Origin: JAFDCJ01 sp049669725
GTDB lineage: Bacteria > Desulfobacterota > Desulfobacteria > Desulfobacterales > JAFDCJ01
Assembly (NCBI GenBank): GCA_049669725.1
Contig: JBATKU010000056.1
Coordinates: 1 to 64,000 of the forward strand
DNA length: 64,000 bases
Direction of reading: 5' to 3'
The notes under the pieces were generated by a model. It was not told the origin of the DNA. It searched no databases and saw nothing but the letters and a program-made list of their open reading frames with translations. Positions 7,319 to 16,569 of the stretch are shown here, piece by piece. Positions within the stretch are counted from its first letter, which is position 1. The number at the start of each line of letters is the position of its first letter. The position numbers were made by a program, and so were the translations under genes.

Positions 7319-9031
7319 CTAACAGACCCCGCAAATGCGGCAGGTTTCCACCTGACAGTCCGGTGTTGTCAGCCCTTGTTTCGCACGCTGATATTCCTGG
7401 CGGAGATAAGATTTTTTAATCCCGTGATCGATGAAATCCCAGGGCAGTCTTTCATCCAGATTTCGTTCGCGGAGGACATAAAAATCCGGGTTGACGGACA
7501 CTGTTTTAAGGGTTTGGGCCCAGTTGCCCTTGTTGGCATGGGCCAATAACAGGATATCAGCGACTTTTCGATCGCCCCTTGAGAACATTGCCTGCAGATA
7601 GGCCCATCTGGGGATGTCTGCATTAATTCGCAGGTTGGCGACTTTTTTTAATTCATTTTTAATTTTTTTAATTTTTTTCTTCAATGTCCTGACCTCATCC
7701 ATGGCCGCCCATTGAAAAGGTGTTGCCGGCTTGGGAACAAAAGAATTGAGACTGACCGTAATAGTGCCGATATGCTTGCGGGCCCGGCTGGATGTTAAAA
7801 AACGATGTTTGATCTGTTTGACCAATTTGATAATGGCATCGATATCTGCTCCGGTTTCGCCGGGCAGGCCGATCATAAAATACAGTTTCAAATTGGGTAT
7901 GCCGTTTTCAACGAGCATCGAAGCGGCGCTCAAAACATCTTTTTCCGTGATCCCTTTGTTGATGACCCGGCGCATTCGTTCGGATCCGACTTCCGGGGCG
8001 ATGGTGGCTGTTTTGACGTTGCTTTTTTTCAGAATCGACAACAATCCCGGTGTGAGCCGGTCGGCCCGCAGGGAACTGAATGAAAATCTGATGGTTTGAT
8101 CATTAAATTTGCTGCACAATTCTTCTATTTCCGGCAGATCGGATACGGCCGCACCCACCAGGCCGATACGATTGGTCAGCCGAACACCCCGGTCGATGGT
8201 TTGCTTCAACCGGTCGAGGGACCGAAATCTTGGCGGACGATAAATAAAACCGGCGCTGCAAAAACGACAGCCATGAGGACAACCGCGGCCGACTTCAATT
8301 AAAAATGATCGATCAAAGGTCGTATGGGGGGTTACAACGGCACTGCATGTTGAAATCTGATTCAGATCTTTCAGGTAGACGCGTTTAATTTTTGGCGGCA
8401 CATCCTCCAGGGGCTCAAAAGCCGCCAGGGTGCCATCGTCGTGGTAGCGGGCATCGTAGAAGGCCGGCACATAGGCGCCCGGGACCCGGCGTGCCAGGTT
8501 TTTCAATAATCCCTGTTTGTCGGTACCGGGTTCAAAGACCTGGAAAAACCGGGGCAGGATGCCCTCGGCTTCGCCGAGCAGAAAGCAATCGATAAAAGGC
8601 GCAATCGGCTCAGGATTCAGAAAGCAGGCGACGCCACCGGCGATCACCAGAGGATGCCGGGCGCTTCTCTCGCCCGATCTCATGGGTATTCCGGCTTGAT
8701 CCAAAATTGTCAGCAAATGGGGATAATCGTTTTCAAAGGAAATAGAAAAGGCGATGATATCCGCATCGGCGATGGGCCTGCCCGACTCAATGGTGACCGG
8801 CCGGACGGTTTCCGGCCCCTTGTCATCCGGCAGGAAAGCTCTTTCGCATACCACCTGATCCAATCCGTTTAGAAGATCATATAAGGTCTGATACCCGAGA
8901 CTGGACATGCCGACGTGATAGCGATTCGGATACACCAAAGCGATACTGATCTTCTGACGCCAGGATTTTCGAATGGTACCGATCTCGGAATCCAGAAGTT
9001 GCCGGGCCGTGGTCTGCTTTTTCCCCGCCAT
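7319..9031 (-). CDS. B12-binding-type radical SAM protein (TIGR03960-like)
   Basis: A 570-residue radical SAM enzyme. The N-terminal part (IALVYPNRYHVGMSSLGYQT) resembles the cobalamin-binding-like fold found ahead of the SAM domain in this family. The cluster motif GRGCPHGCRFCSAGF supplies CxxxCxxC near residue 245. The following region (LVGAAVSDLPEIEELC, APEVGSERMRRVINKG, YFMIGLPGETGADI) is typical of the TIM-barrel half. The C-terminus ends with a Cys-rich CQVETCRICGVC. The family is widespread in anaerobes and its substrate is unknown; in many genomes it is fused or adjacent to a DUF2344 protein, which is not seen here. It follows ftsZ by about 190 bp on the same strand and may be co-transcribed with the end of the dcw cluster. 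Confidence 0.85.
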   Translation of the reverse strand: MAGKKQTTARQLLDSEIGTIRKSWRQKISIALVYPNRYHVGMSSLGYQTLYDLLNGLDQVVCERAFLPDDKGPETVRPVTIESGRPIADADIIAFSISFENDYPHLLTILDQAGIPMRSGERSARHPLVIAGGVACFLNPEPIAPFIDCFLLGEAEGILPRFFQVFEPGTDKQGLLKNLARRVPGAYVPAFYDARYHDDGTLAAFEPLEDVPPKIKRVYLKDLNQISTCSAVVTPHTTFDRSFLIEVGRGCPHGCRFCSAGFIYRPPRFRSLDRLKQTIDRGVRLTNRIGLVGAAVSDLPEIEELCSKFNDQTIRFSFSSLRADRLTPGLLSILKKSNVKTATIAPEVGSERMRRVINKGITEKDVLSAASMLVENGIPNLKLYFMIGLPGETGADIDAIIKLVKQIKHRFLTSSRARKHIGTITVSLNSFVPKPATPFQWAAMDEVRTLKKKIKKIKNELKKVANLRINADIPRWAYLQAMFSRGDRKVADILLLAHANKGNWAQTLKTVSVNPDFYVLRERNLDERLPWDFIDHGIKKSYLRQEYQRAKQGLTTPDCQVETCRICGVC

Positions 9032-9222
9032 TTTGCCGGTTTCTCATGTGGGTTGACCGTTGTTAGAAGCCACCGGTCTGAATCGGTACCGCAGACAGGT
9101 GCCGGGCGACGCCCCTGAAGCGTGCCACACTGTGCGCAATATATACCTGCAGACAGTGTTTGGCAACCGATCCCGGACCCATTCCCGGGCGAAGTCATTT
9201 TTTCACATATCACCTGGAAATG

Positions 9223-10398
9223 CTAATCCGCTTTTCTTCTTAAAAACGTGGGAACATCCAGCACACTGTCGGTGACGGTTGTTCCACTGGTACCTCTGTA
9301 AATTGCTCCTGAGGATTCCCCGACAGCCTTTTTATGACGGATGAATGTCGGCTCATCGTAATCTATGATTTTGTCCAGATCGCTGGGTGTGATGTCTCTG
9401 ATCTTACCCCTGAGCGTCTCGGTCAGTGGTTCTACTTCTTCAGATTCCTTGCCGATTCCGGTTGCGATCACGGTTACGCGCATTTCATCGCCCATCTTAT
9501 CGTCCACGGAGGTGCCCCAGAATATCTCCGCTTCTTCACCCACTTCGTTGTGAATGTACTCGGAAGCTTCGGCAACCTCTTCAAATTCCATGTCACTGGA
9601 GGCGGTAATATTCATCAAAACGCCCCGGGCGCCGGTAATGGGTACGTCTTCCAGCAGCGGATGGGAGATGGCCTTTCCGGCAGCTTCGACCGCTCGATTT
9701 TCACCGGATGAGATGCCGATTCCCATCAATGCCAGTCCGGCCTTGGACATGGTTGTTCTCACATCGGCAAAATCGAGATTGACCACACCCGGCATCATGA
9801 TCAGGTCCGTGATGCCTTTGACCGAATGCAGCAGGATTTCATCGGCCCTTACGAACATTTCCATCAGGGTCGCTTTTTTAGATGCCAGGCCTCTGAGACG
9901 GTCGTTGGGGATCGTAATTGCCGTATCGACCACCTGCTTCAAGGCGTCGATTCCCCTTTCGGCCTGCAGGGAGCGTTTTTTGCCCTCAAAGGAAAATGGT
10001 CTGGTTACCACCGCCACCGTCAGCGCGCCCAGGTCTTTGCATATTTCGGCAATCACAGGGGCGGCACCGGTACCGGTTCCACCGCCGAATCCGGCGGTAA
10101 TAAATACCATGTGACTGTCTGCCAGCGCCTCTCTGATGTCCTCTTCGTTTTCAAGGGCCGCATCCCGGCCGACCTGGGGGTTGGCACCGGCCCCCAGACC
10201 CTCTGTAATCCCTTCGCCCAGTTGAATCCGGATCGAGGCTTGGGAAATTTCAAGGGCCTGGGCATCCGTGTTGGCTGCGATGAACTTTACGCCCTGAAGA
10301 TTGGATGCGATCATGTTGTTGATGGCATTTCCGCCCGCACCCCCGACACCGATTACTTTGATCTTCGCCGATTTTTCGTTGTCAACATAGGTAAACAT
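9223..10398 (-). CDS. ftsZ: Cell division GTPase FtsZ
   Basis: Tubulin-like GTPase that assembles the cytokinetic Z-ring. The 391-residue protein has the nucleotide-binding start IKVIGVGGAGGNAINNM and the tubulin signature GGGTGTGAAP at residues 105-114. The T7-region motif NLDFADVRTTM is also present. The C-terminal conserved peptide DVPTFLRRKAD binds FtsA and other tethers. GGAGG lies 8 bases before the ATG. It is the last gene of the dcw cluster, separated from ftsA by a 172-bp spacer of simple repeats. Confidence 0.98.
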   Translation of the reverse strand: MFTYVDNEKSAKIKVIGVGGAGGNAINNMIASNLQGVKFIAANTDAQALEISQASIRIQLGEGITEGLGAGANPQVGRDAALENEEDIREALADSHMVFITAGFGGGTGTGAAPVIAEICKDLGALTVAVVTRPFSFEGKKRSLQAERGIDALKQVVDTAITIPNDRLRGLASKKATLMEMFVRADEILLHSVKGITDLIMMPGVVNLDFADVRTTMSKAGLALMGIGISSGENRAVEAAGKAISHPLLEDVPITGARGVLMNITASSDMEFEEVAEASEYIHNEVGEEAEIFWGTSVDDKMGDEMRVTVIATGIGKESEEVEPLTETLRGKIRDITPSDLDKIIDYDEPTFIRHKKAVGESSGAIYRGTSGTTVTDSVLDVPTFLRRKAD

Positions 10399-10420
10399 TT
10401 TTTGCCCTCCTACCAGGTTT

Positions 10421-10568
10421 GGTTAATGGTTAATCGTTATTGGTTATTGGTTATCGTCCATACAAATTGACGCCTATTGTTACAAGCCCGCTCAATTGAC
10501 CATTTAAAAATAGGCACAACTCAATTATTTTAGGCATTTTAGGCACTTTAGTGCATTTTAGGCATTTT
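10421..10568. repeat. Word-like repeats in the ftsA-ftsZ spacer
   Basis: Two families occupy the gap. The block at 10421-10456 is built of GGTTAAT/GGTTATT words. The block at 10530-10568 is built of TTTTAGGCA words and includes a small palindrome around GGCACTTTAGTGC. The same two families recur around mraY-murF (19151-19197, 19226-19250, 19304-19339), and the first also between murG and ftsW (15425-15446). Confidence 0.7.
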
Positions 10569-10570
10569 CG

Positions 10571-11797
10571 TTAGACTACCTCCTGAAACCACCGCTTCAT
10601 TCGGATCATTACGCGATTGAATATGTTTTTATCCCGAATTCGGAACTTTTTCGAATCCCTGTTACGCGCGGCGAATAAAACCAGTCCTACGCCCGTGGCG
10701 TACATAGGGTTGTTGACCACGTCCACCAGCCCCTTGATTCCCTGGGGTTTTCCCAGGCGGGTGGGCAGGTTGAAAATCGATTCGGCAACCTCCGTAACGC
10801 CATCCAGAAGCGCTGTACCGCCGGTCAGGACAATTCCGGAATTAATCATATTCTCCATTCGGGCACGATATATTTCCCGGGAAGTCAACTCAAAAATTTC
10901 TTCCAATCGAGGTTCCAGGATTTCTCCAAGGATCTGTCGTGGCAGCTTCCGGGGGGCACGGCCACCCATGCCCGGGACCTCGATGGTTTCATCACTGCTG
11001 ATATCGCTGGTGAGGCAGGTGCCGAATTTCTTTTTAATTTTTTCGGCTTCGGCCTGGGGCGCCCGCAAGCCAATGGAGATATCATTGGTCAGGTTGTTGC
11101 CGCCCAAAGCCAGAACAAAGGTGTGTTTGATATTCTTTCCGGAAAATATTGCCAGGTCGGTGGTCCCTCCGCCAAGATCCAGAAGGGCGGTGCCCAGCTG
11201 TTTTTCTTCATCGGTCAGCACGGCCTCACCGGATGCCAGGGACTCCAGGACAATATCACTGACATCGAGGCCGGAACGATTGGCGCATTTAACGATATTG
11301 TGGGCTGAGGCCACGGCACCGGTGACGATGTGAATTTTCGCTTCCAGTCGAACCCCGGCCATTCCGACCGGGTTTTGAATCCCCGGCTCGTCATCAACTA
11401 TAAATTCCTGGGGTAGAACGTGGATGACTTCACGATCCATGGGAATCGCCACCGCACGGGCGGCATCGATAACCCGTTCAACATCATTTTCGGTGATCTC
11501 CGATCCTTTGATGGCAACAATTCCACGGCTGTTAAAACCGGTAATATGTCCGCCGGCAATCCCGGCGCAGACCGAGGAAATCTCACAACCAGCCATGAGC
11601 TCCGCCTCTTCCACCGCCTTTTTAATAGACTCCACCGTTGACTCGATGTTAATGACGACGCCTTTGCGTAATCCGATGGAAGGATGCGTTCCGATACCGA
11701 TGATGTTGATATCGGATCCTGACATTTCCCCTACTACAGCGCAGATTTTGGTCGTTCCGATGTCGAGACCCACAATAACGTCCTGTTGTCGCTGCAT
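10571..11797 (-). CDS. ftsA: Cell division protein FtsA
   Basis: Actin-family ATPase that anchors FtsZ to the membrane and recruits the divisome. The first phosphate-binding motif is VGLDIGTTKICAVVGE near residue 10; LLDLGGGTTDLAIF gives the second phosphate motif and SGIVLTGGTALLDG the adenosine motif. The C-terminus ends in an amphipathic, basic and aromatic helix (MIRMKRWFQEVV), the membrane-targeting sequence. I start at the ATG at 11797 (MQRQQDVIVG, 408 aa) because AAGGAGGG lies immediately upstream; an open frame 12 codons longer would include that ribosome site in the protein. It lies 10 bp after ftsQ. Confidence 0.97.
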   Translation of the reverse strand: MQRQQDVIVGLDIGTTKICAVVGEMSGSDINIIGIGTHPSIGLRKGVVINIESTVESIKKAVEEAELMAGCEISSVCAGIAGGHITGFNSRGIVAIKGSEITENDVERVIDAARAVAIPMDREVIHVLPQEFIVDDEPGIQNPVGMAGVRLEAKIHIVTGAVASAHNIVKCANRSGLDVSDIVLESLASGEAVLTDEEKQLGTALLDLGGGTTDLAIFSGKNIKHTFVLALGGNNLTNDISIGLRAPQAEAEKIKKKFGTCLTSDISSDETIEVPGMGGRAPRKLPRQILGEILEPRLEEIFELTSREIYRARMENMINSGIVLTGGTALLDGVTEVAESIFNLPTRLGKPQGIKGLVDVVNNPMYATGVGLVLFAARNRDSKKFRIRDKNIFNRVMIRMKRWFQEVV

Positions 11798-11807
11798 ACT
11801 GCCCTCC

Positions 11808-12695
11808 TTATGATCCCTTGGTTGGGGACTCAATTCTTGTAGGATTAACCACCACTCGCTGTAAATTATTCAGATCAATGCGATCAAAATCTGATAGGCT
11901 TCGATGACGTTTTAAATATGAAAACAAATTAGACAGCATGCGGTACTTGCCGGCGTAATCGTTGTACCCAAGATTTATGGTTTGGCCCCGGTCAAAAGCA
12001 TGAATGGTGAGACCAATTTGCCGATCCACATGGATTTGCCGAACGACTCGATTCGGCAGAATACTTCCATTTTTTTCACCGAGCTGTAAAATTCGCATCA
12101 CTGCTTTAAACGGTGCCGAGCGTTCTTTGTCGCTGCTAGGCTGTGACGGTCTAGGCCGGCCGTACACGGTCAGGTCCGACAAGTTGAGGCCACTGACCAC
12201 CGGCAGATTTTTTGGATCTGATGGGTCCCACACTTTAAATATTTCACCGTGCGTATTCATCAGGTACTTTTGTCCGAAATCGACCACGGCCAGCGCGGTG
12301 TGCTCTTTGATCACAATGGTCAGGCCGGACGGAATTTCTCTGCTGACTTCAGCATCAGCGATCCAGGGATGTGCCCGTAAGCGCTTCCGGGCCAGGGTCA
12401 AATTTGCTGACAGAATGTTAACACCGGTATGAATGCCGGCCTGTTGTGCGACCTGTTTTTTGGTCAATCGCTGCATCCCCTCGATGGTCAGCTGCCGGGC
12501 GCTGAAATAATCGCACCCGGTCAGTAGATCATGCACCAGGATGAATAACCCGGTTACGACCATCACGGTTGCGATAGCCATCGTAAATTTGAAACCCATG
12601 ATGAGACGGTCAATAAATTTAAACCGCCTGGCGCCCTTGTGGCCCCGACGGGCAATTTTTCGCGGGTTTTTACGTTTTGGCACTTTTAACCTCAA
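11808..12695 (-). CDS. ftsQ: Cell division protein FtsQ
   Basis: Bitopic divisome protein that links the early cytoplasmic ring with FtsL/FtsB and the septal synthase. The 295-residue sequence has a very basic cytoplasmic N-terminus (VPKRKNPRKIARRGHKGARR), one membrane helix at about residues 36-56, and a POTRA-like domain (FSARQLTIEGMQRLTKKQV ... HPWIADAEVSREIPSGL). The FtsQ beta domain follows to the end. The listed start is a TTG with AGGG just upstream; a GTG four codons later with GAGG upstream is an equally good candidate. It sits directly after murC, where many proteobacteria have murB and ddl in between; neither is present here. Confidence 0.92.
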   Translation of the reverse strand: MRLKVPKRKNPRKIARRGHKGARRFKFIDRLIMGFKFTMAIATVMVVTGLFILVHDLLTGCDYFSARQLTIEGMQRLTKKQVAQQAGIHTGVNILSANLTLARKRLRAHPWIADAEVSREIPSGLTIVIKEHTALAVVDFGQKYLMNTHGEIFKVWDPSDPKNLPVVSGLNLSDLTVYGRPRPSQPSSDKERSAPFKAVMRILQLGEKNGSILPNRVVRQIHVDRQIGLTIHAFDRGQTINLGYNDYAGKYRMLSNLFSYLKRHRSLSDFDRIDLNNLQRVVVNPTRIESPTKGS

Positions 12696-12722
12696 ACGAC
12701 CCTATCTCTGCCGGCTGCAATT

Positions 12723-14099
12723 TCATTTTTGCTTCAATGCCGCCAACAGTTGCTCACCCAATTTCCAGACATCGCCTGCGCCCAGGGTCAACAGCAGGTC
12801 TCCCGGCTTTAAGATATCCTTTAAAAAGGCGAGGGCCTTTTCAGCATCCGTTGCACAAAAGACTTCTTTATGGCCATGGGCCTTAATTCCTTCGCAGAGA
12901 TCATGGCCCGACAATCCCTCAATCCTTTTTTCTCCGGCGGCGTAGATGGGCAATACCAGCAGGACATCGGATTGATAGAATGACCGCGTGAAATCATCAA
13001 ACAACGCCTGGGTCCGGCTGTAGCGGTGGGGTTGAAACACCACCACTTTACGGTTATCCGGCCAGCATTTTTCGATGGCTTCCAGAGTGGTTTTAATTTC
13101 AGTCGGATGATGGCCGTAATCGTCCACCACTGTAATTTTGTTCACCTCACCTTTAATTTCGAGTCGGCGCTGAACGCCTTCAAGGGTTTCCAGGGCGGCT
13201 TTGATGGCTGTAAACGGCACATCCAGTTCGATACCTACGGCAATGCTGGCAGTGGCATTGTAGACGTTGTGAAGACCCGGCAGATTTAACCTTATATTAC
13301 CGAGTTTTTGGCCTTCTTTGTAAACACTGAAACGGCTGCGCCTTTTTTCAAATTCCACATTCCGGATCTGGAAATCAGCCTGTGAACTCATGCCATAGGT
13401 GGTATAGCGTTTTTTAATTTCGGGAATTAGATCCTGGATCGATTCGTTGTCCAGACAAAGGACAGCCAGACCGTAGAATGGTATCCGATCGATAAAGTCT
13501 AAGAAAACAGATTTGATGGCATCTAAATCTTTATAAAAATCCAGGTGTTCACGATCAATATTGGTTACCACCGCAATGGCAGGAGAAAATTTTAAAAAGG
13601 AGCCATCGCTTTCATCGGCTTCGGCCACAATGAAATCCCCCTCCCCCAACACCGCATTGGTACCGATGCTTTTCAGCTTGCCGCCAATGACCACGGTCGG
13701 GTCTAAGCCTCCCTGGGCCAGGACAGAGGCGACGATGGAGGTGGTGGTGGTCTTGCCATGGGCACCGGCGATCGCCACGCTGTATTTTAATCGCATGAGC
13801 TCGGCAAGCATTTCCGCTCTTGGAATGACCGGAATGGATGCCTGCTCGGCTGCCAGAACCTCAGGATTATCAAGTTGGACCGCCGACGACATAACCACCA
13901 CATCGGCGCCGCTGATATGATCGGCGCCATGGCCGACATAGATGGTACCGCCTAATGTTTTCAGATTTTCGGTAATATCCGAAGCCTTCAAATCCGAGCC
14001 CGATACTTTATAGCCCAGATTGAGCAGCAATTCGGCAATTCCGCTCATTCCGATTCCACCGATTCCAACAAAATGGATATGATATTTTTTAAGATACAT
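12723..14099 (-). CDS. murC: UDP-N-acetylmuramate--L-alanine ligase MurC
   Basis: Adds the first amino acid to UDP-MurNAc in peptidoglycan precursor synthesis. The protein starts YHIHFVGIGGIGMSGIAELL (Rossmann domain), has the ATP loop AGAHGKTTTTSIVASVL near residue 110 and the central-domain motif NIDREHLDFYKD. The motif DDYGHHPTEI, which is specific to MurC/Mpl, follows. I choose the ATG at 14099 (458 aa). The frame stays open to a GTG at 14147 that overlaps the murG stop as GTGA, but that 16-residue addition is encoded by the word-like repeat at 14101-14134 and does not look like MurC. Order murG-murC-ftsQ. Confidence 0.95.
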   Translation of the reverse strand: MYLKKYHIHFVGIGGIGMSGIAELLLNLGYKVSGSDLKASDITENLKTLGGTIYVGHGADHISGADVVVMSSAVQLDNPEVLAAEQASIPVIPRAEMLAELMRLKYSVAIAGAHGKTTTTSIVASVLAQGGLDPTVVIGGKLKSIGTNAVLGEGDFIVAEADESDGSFLKFSPAIAVVTNIDREHLDFYKDLDAIKSVFLDFIDRIPFYGLAVLCLDNESIQDLIPEIKKRYTTYGMSSQADFQIRNVEFEKRRSRFSVYKEGQKLGNIRLNLPGLHNVYNATASIAVGIELDVPFTAIKAALETLEGVQRRLEIKGEVNKITVVDDYGHHPTEIKTTLEAIEKCWPDNRKVVVFQPHRYSRTQALFDDFTRSFYQSDVLLVLPIYAAGEKRIEGLSGHDLCEGIKAHGHKEVFCATDAEKALAFLKDILKPGDLLLTLGAGDVWKLGEQLLAALKQK

Positions 14100-14100
14100 A

Positions 14101-14134
14101 GTTCCGAGTTTCGAGTTACGCCTTTCGGGTTGCG
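14101..14134. repeat. GTTTCGAGTT-type word repeat before murC
   Basis: Short words GTTCCGAGTT, TCGAGTTACG and TTTCGGGTTGCG follow each other directly. The words are related to those in the spacer at 7239-7318. The block lies between the end of murG and the preferred murC start codon. Confidence 0.55.
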
Positions 14135-14143
14135 TGAAACCAG

Positions 14144-15424
14144 TCACCCAGTTAATAAACGGTAACAGTCGTCAACGATATTTTTGGCGGCCTCAGGTTT
14201 GCCGTAACGCCTGGCCCTGGCGGCCATAGTCTCTAAAGCATCCGGATGATGCATGTAATGTTCAATTTTTTCACTGAGCAATTCGCCGGTGAGTTCCTTT
14301 TCTACAATAATTTCAGCCGCACCATCGTTGGCAAGATCGGCGGCATTTAGCATCTGGTGGTTGTCGGCAGCATAGGGGAAGGGGATGAAAATCACCGCTT
14401 TTCCCAGGGCCGTGATTTCAGCCACCGTGGTCGCGCCGGCCCGGCAAATAATCAAATCGGCCTGGCAATACTGCTCAGCCATATCATCGAAAAAAGACTG
14501 CGCCTCTGCGCTGACTTTTTTTCCCCGGTAGGCTTGACTGACAGCCTCTTCGTCCCCTTCACCGGTTTGATGGACAAAATGCAGTCGTTCAGCATTCTGG
14601 AGGTGTCCCAGTGCTGCTATCATTGCCAGGTTAATCCGGTGCGCCCCCTGGCTGCCGCCGATTATCAGAACCGTAAACCGGTCCTGGCGGGTTTCTTGCG
14701 CCGTGTCGTCTTTCGGTCGGTCGGTGCATTCTAAAAGTTCCGGCCGTACCGGATTGCCGGTCCAATAGACCTTGCGGGGGTTGAGACTCGATTTGGTATT
14801 TTCAAATGAAATGTATATCCGATCCGCAAAACGCGATAAAATTCTATTGGTAATTCCCGGCAATATATTTTGTTCATGAATGACGATGGGAATTCTCATC
14901 AACCAGGCGCCAGTGACCACTGGTCCGGCTGAGTAGCTTCCAAGGCTGACGGTCAAATCCGGCGAAAAATTTTTAAGAAGCCCTATAGCGGCCAGGATTG
15001 CCCCGGGGATTTTCAAAACCGATTTTATTTGGTTCCATATCCCCCGCCCTTTAATTCCTGCCACCTGAATACTTCTAAGGTCAAAACCGGCCTTTGACAG
15101 AACGGTTCTTTCAAGCCGGTTGCCGGTACTGATAAAGATGACCCGGGTTGCAGAATTTCGGGCCATAAATTCTTTGGCAATCGCAATCCCGGGAAACAAA
15201 TGGCCGCCGGTTCCGCCACCGGCGATGACGATGCGAAGCGCGCGATTCCTGCTGTTTTCAGCAAAATTAGCGGTACCCTCTGTTTGGCAGTCTGACTGCC
15301 CATTAGCTGATAGCTCATAGCTGATAGCTGATAGTCCAAAGGATTTAATCCTATTTTTACTTTGAGCTATGAGCTGTGAGCTATGAGCTAAAAACTGTGA
15401 GCTATGCGCCTGCATGTTTTTCAC
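14144..15424 (-). CDS. murG: MurG glycosyltransferase with repeat-encoded N-terminal extension
   Basis: Transfers GlcNAc from UDP-GlcNAc to lipid I to make lipid II on the inner face of the membrane. The canonical MurG start LRIVIAGGGTGGHLFPGIAI appears only at about residue 63. The donor-site motifs VLIIGGSQGAHRIN and ICRAGATTVAEITALGKAVI, and IPFPYAADNHQMLNA, are all present. The 62 residues ahead of it (MKNMQAHSSQFLAHSSQL ...) have no family similarity. They are encoded by AGCTCATAGCTCACAGCT-type repeats, yet I could find no in-frame ATG, GTG or TTG between residue 4 and the canonical start. Either the extension is translated, or initiation uses a rare codon, or there is an assembly or frameshift problem. 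The catalytic part is normal in length (about 360 aa). Confidence 0.93.
   Translation of the reverse strand: MKNMQAHSSQFLAHSSQLIAQSKNRIKSFGLSAISYELSANGQSDCQTEGTANFAENSRNRALRIVIAGGGTGGHLFPGIAIAKEFMARNSATRVIFISTGNRLERTVLSKAGFDLRSIQVAGIKGRGIWNQIKSVLKIPGAILAAIGLLKNFSPDLTVSLGSYSAGPVVTGAWLMRIPIVIHEQNILPGITNRILSRFADRIYISFENTKSSLNPRKVYWTGNPVRPELLECTDRPKDDTAQETRQDRFTVLIIGGSQGAHRINLAMIAALGHLQNAERLHFVHQTGEGDEEAVSQAYRGKKVSAEAQSFFDDMAEQYCQADLIICRAGATTVAEITALGKAVIFIPFPYAADNHQMLNAADLANDGAAEIIVEKELTGELLSEKIEHYMHHPDALETMAARARRYGKPEAAKNIVDDCYRLLTG
15300..15420. repeat. AGCT-word repeats inside the 5' part of murG
   Basis: Plus-strand words TAGCTGATAGCTCATAGC, TGAGCTATGAGCTGTGAGC and their variants are arranged in tandem. 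They occupy 15302-15336 and 15360-15407 with a short unique segment between them. The block lies within the reading frame assigned to murG and accounts for most of its non-conserved N-terminus. Confidence 0.8.
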
Positions 15425-15446
15425 CTAATAACCAATAACCATTAAC
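15425..15446. repeat. AATAACCAATAACC word repeat between ftsW and murG
   Basis: This short block contains CTAATAACCAATAACC words. It is the reverse complement of the GGTTATTGGTTA family seen at 10421-10456, and is related to the blocks at 19226-19250 and 19304-19339. Confidence 0.6.
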
Positions 15447-15453
15447 TTTATAT

Positions 15454-16569
15454 TCACGCCTTGCGTGCGGCACTGATGTTCATCAGGACTCCAATGGCTG
15501 CCATATTCAGCAACAGCGACGTGCCGCCGTAACTTAAAAAGGGCAGGGTGAGTCCCTTGGTTGGCAACAGGCCCAGGGCAACACCCATGTTGATGCAAAC
15601 CTGAAGACCCATGGCGCATGTCAACCCGAAAGCCATCAGCGATCCGAATGTGTCCGGGGCATTGCGGGCAATCAGGATGCCTTTGACAAGAATCAGCCCG
15701 TAAAGCCCGATGATAATTAAAACACCGACCAGGCCGAACTCCTCGCCGATAATCGCAAAGATGAAATCTGTGTGGGGTTCGGGCAGATAGAATAATTTCT
15801 GGAAGCCCTTGCCAATCCCGGTACCCCACAATCCCCCTGTTCCGAAGGCCATTAGGGAGTGCACGACCTGATAACCTTCATCTGCCGGGTATTCCCAGGG
15901 GTTGAGAAAGCTTAAAAGTCTTTTTACTCGATACTCGGCTTTGACCAAATAGTAGATGGCCACCGGCAGCAGAGCGATGAGTGACATCAAGAGGTGCGTG
16001 CAACGAACACCGCCGACAAACATCATCAACCAGGTCAGGGTCCCCAGGATGACCACCGAACCAAAATCGGGCTGTTGAAAAATACATAGGGCAAACACGC
16101 CGAATACAAATATGTGAGGCAAAAAACCGATGGATAGCTCTTTGATTTTTTCCCGTTTTTTTTCCAGCGAATAAGCCAGGAAAACGACCAGGGCAAATCG
16201 TGCAAATTCAGACGGTTGAAATGTTAAATAACTGATCCGCAACCATCGTGCTGAGCCGCCGGCTGAAAAACCAAAATCCGTAACTTGAATGGCGATCAGA
16301 AACAAAAGAGCCAGTGCCAGTAATGGATAGGTTAACGGTCGATACCACTGGTACGGAAGATGCCGGCAGGCAACCAGTGCGATAATGCCGATAAAAGCGA
16401 AAATCGCCTGCTTTTTTAAGAAAAGATAATCCGAGCCGAATTTTTTTAAGGCAACCGCCGAACTGGCGCTGTAAACCATTACGATCCCGATTCCTACCAG
16501 GAACAGAACCGGAAACAACAGTTGGATGTCGTAGGCCGCGGCAGTTGATGTCTGATTTTTAGGGCTCAT
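15454..16569 (-). CDS. ftsW: Septal peptidoglycan polymerase FtsW (SEDS family)
   Basis: Membrane glycosyltransferase that polymerises lipid II at the septum together with FtsI. The 371-residue polytopic protein has about ten hydrophobic segments. Family motifs include VMVYSASSAVALKKFG after the first helix, GGSARWLRISYLTFQPSEFARFA, and the C-terminal GLTLPFLSYGGTSLLLNMA. FtsW rather than RodA is indicated by its place between murD and murG. Its ATG overlaps the murD stop as ATGA, so the two are translationally coupled. Confidence 0.96.
   Translation of the reverse strand: MSPKNQTSTAAAYDIQLLFPVLFLVGIGIVMVYSASSAVALKKFGSDYLFLKKQAIFAFIGIIALVACRHLPYQWYRPLTYPLLALALLFLIAIQVTDFGFSAGGSARWLRISYLTFQPSEFARFALVVFLAYSLEKKREKIKELSIGFLPHIFVFGVFALCIFQQPDFGSVVILGTLTWLMMFVGGVRCTHLLMSLIALLPVAIYYLVKAEYRVKRLLSFLNPWEYPADEGYQVVHSLMAFGTGGLWGTGIGKGFQKLFYLPEPHTDFIFAIIGEEFGLVGVLIIIGLYGLILVKGILIARNAPDTFGSLMAFGLTCAMGLQVCINMGVALGLLPTKGLTLPFLSYGGTSLLLNMAAIGVLMNISAARKA

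Noticed and set aside
9174..9191. CCCGG...CCGGG stem downstream of ftsZ as a terminator
   Set aside because: The stem is only five base pairs with no T-run on the minus strand, so a terminator cannot be supported.
9826..10470. 214-codon plus-strand frame opposite ftsZ
   Set aside because: It mirrors the highly conserved FtsZ GTPase domain; no start signal or domain supports it.
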